From: a virus | Direction: 5' to 3' (one strand) | DNA: 29,116 nucleotides | IMG/VR virus record: IMGVR_UViG_3300017956_000085 | Coordinates: 1 to 29,116 of that record | Shown here: positions 28,986-29,116 of the stretch, one piece after another | How positions within the stretch are numbered: the stretch's first letter is position 1 | Layout: each line of letters begins with the position of its first letter | Notes under the pieces: model-generated | The model's input: only the letters and a program-made list of their open reading frames with translations | Databases searched by the model: none | Told to the model about the DNA's origin: nothing | Position numbers and translations under genes: made by a program

Positions 28986-29116
28986 CGACATTCAACCTCT
29001 TGGGCGTCATTTACATCAGGTAGTTTATCAGCGATTTCCTCCTCTGTCAACCCCTCTGCTCTCCACTTCCTAGCAAGTTGTGCGTCCAGTACACGAGTTG
29101 GCACACCATAGAGACC
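28982..29116 (-). CDS. Partial gene, C-terminal 44 aa
   Basis: An open frame enters from the right edge and ends with TGA in an ATGA overlap. Visible: GLYGVPTRVLDAQLARKWRA, then EGLTEEEIADKLPDVNDAQE, ending VECR. The part LARKWRAEGLTEEEIADKL looks like a short helix-turn-helix (a helix, GLTEEEIA, a helix), but too little is present to assign it. The N-terminus lies outside the window. Confidence 0.6.
   Translation of the reverse strand, partial: GLYGVPTRVLDAQLARKWRAEGLTEEEIADKLPDVNDAQEVECR

Noticed and set aside
1-29116. tRNA genes, CRISPR arrays, insertion sequences and photosynthesis genes (psbA, hli) often found in cyanophages
   Set aside because: I looked in the gaps and in the frames and saw no cloverleaf candidates, no regularly spaced repeats, no transposase or integrase motifs, and no D1- or Hli-like sequence.

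Overview
This window looks like part of a T4-like cyanophage genome (a contractile-tailed myovirus infecting marine Synechococcus or Prochlorococcus). The evidence is a recognisable T4-type baseplate block (gp25, then gp6, beside a PAAR spike-tip protein), a very large mosaic tail/baseplate structural gene directly after gp6, and a dense run of very small overlapping genes typical of the early/accessory regions of these phages. There is no rRNA, tRNA, CRISPR array, insertion sequence or integrase. Identity was judged by reading the sequence only; no database search was run.

Region 1 (1-15116, all on the minus strand, transcribed right to left) is virion structure: a 135-aa protein, a 766-aa structural protein, a PAAR spike-tip protein, a small basic protein, gp25, gp6, and the N-terminal 2,997 residues of a giant protein that runs off the left edge. 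The giant protein combines two arrays of glycine-rich repeats, a YHYH-like domain, propeller-like repeats and a LamG-like domain. Late-promoter-like boxes lie before gp25 and the PAAR gene.

Region 2 (15109-17385, minus) holds a 2-oxoglutarate/Fe(II) oxygenase-like gene, a tiny AbrB/MazE-like gene and several small unknown genes, with two strong sigma70-type promoters. Region 3 (17386-18975) is a strand switch. A 308-bp gap carries divergent sigma70 promoters and three DnaA-box-like sequences. It feeds the only plus-strand gene of the window, another Fe(II)/2OG oxygenase, which converges on a third oxygenase on the minus strand.

Region 4 (18962-22200, minus) is a chain of small genes, mostly unknown, often coupled through ATGA or TGATG overlaps and including two single-pass membrane peptides. 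Region 5 (22221-27083, minus) looks like a nucleic-acid-processing group: an SF2 helicase, a PD-(D/E)XK-type nuclease candidate, a protein with ligase/nucleotidyltransferase-like KxDG and EGxV motifs, an orphan HicA-like toxin and conserved unknowns. Region 6 (27151-29116, minus) has a fourth oxygenase and small unknown genes, ending in a gene cut by the right edge.

The gaps in regions 4-6 share a compact design: the stop codon of one gene, an inverted repeat that brackets the predicted -35 box, a -10 box, then the next start. Two of these gaps share a 34-bp element with one mismatch, and two other sites share an identical 17-bp palindromic element. These shared controls, the DnaA-box strand switch, the four oxygenases and the ligase-like protein are the points most worth a second look.
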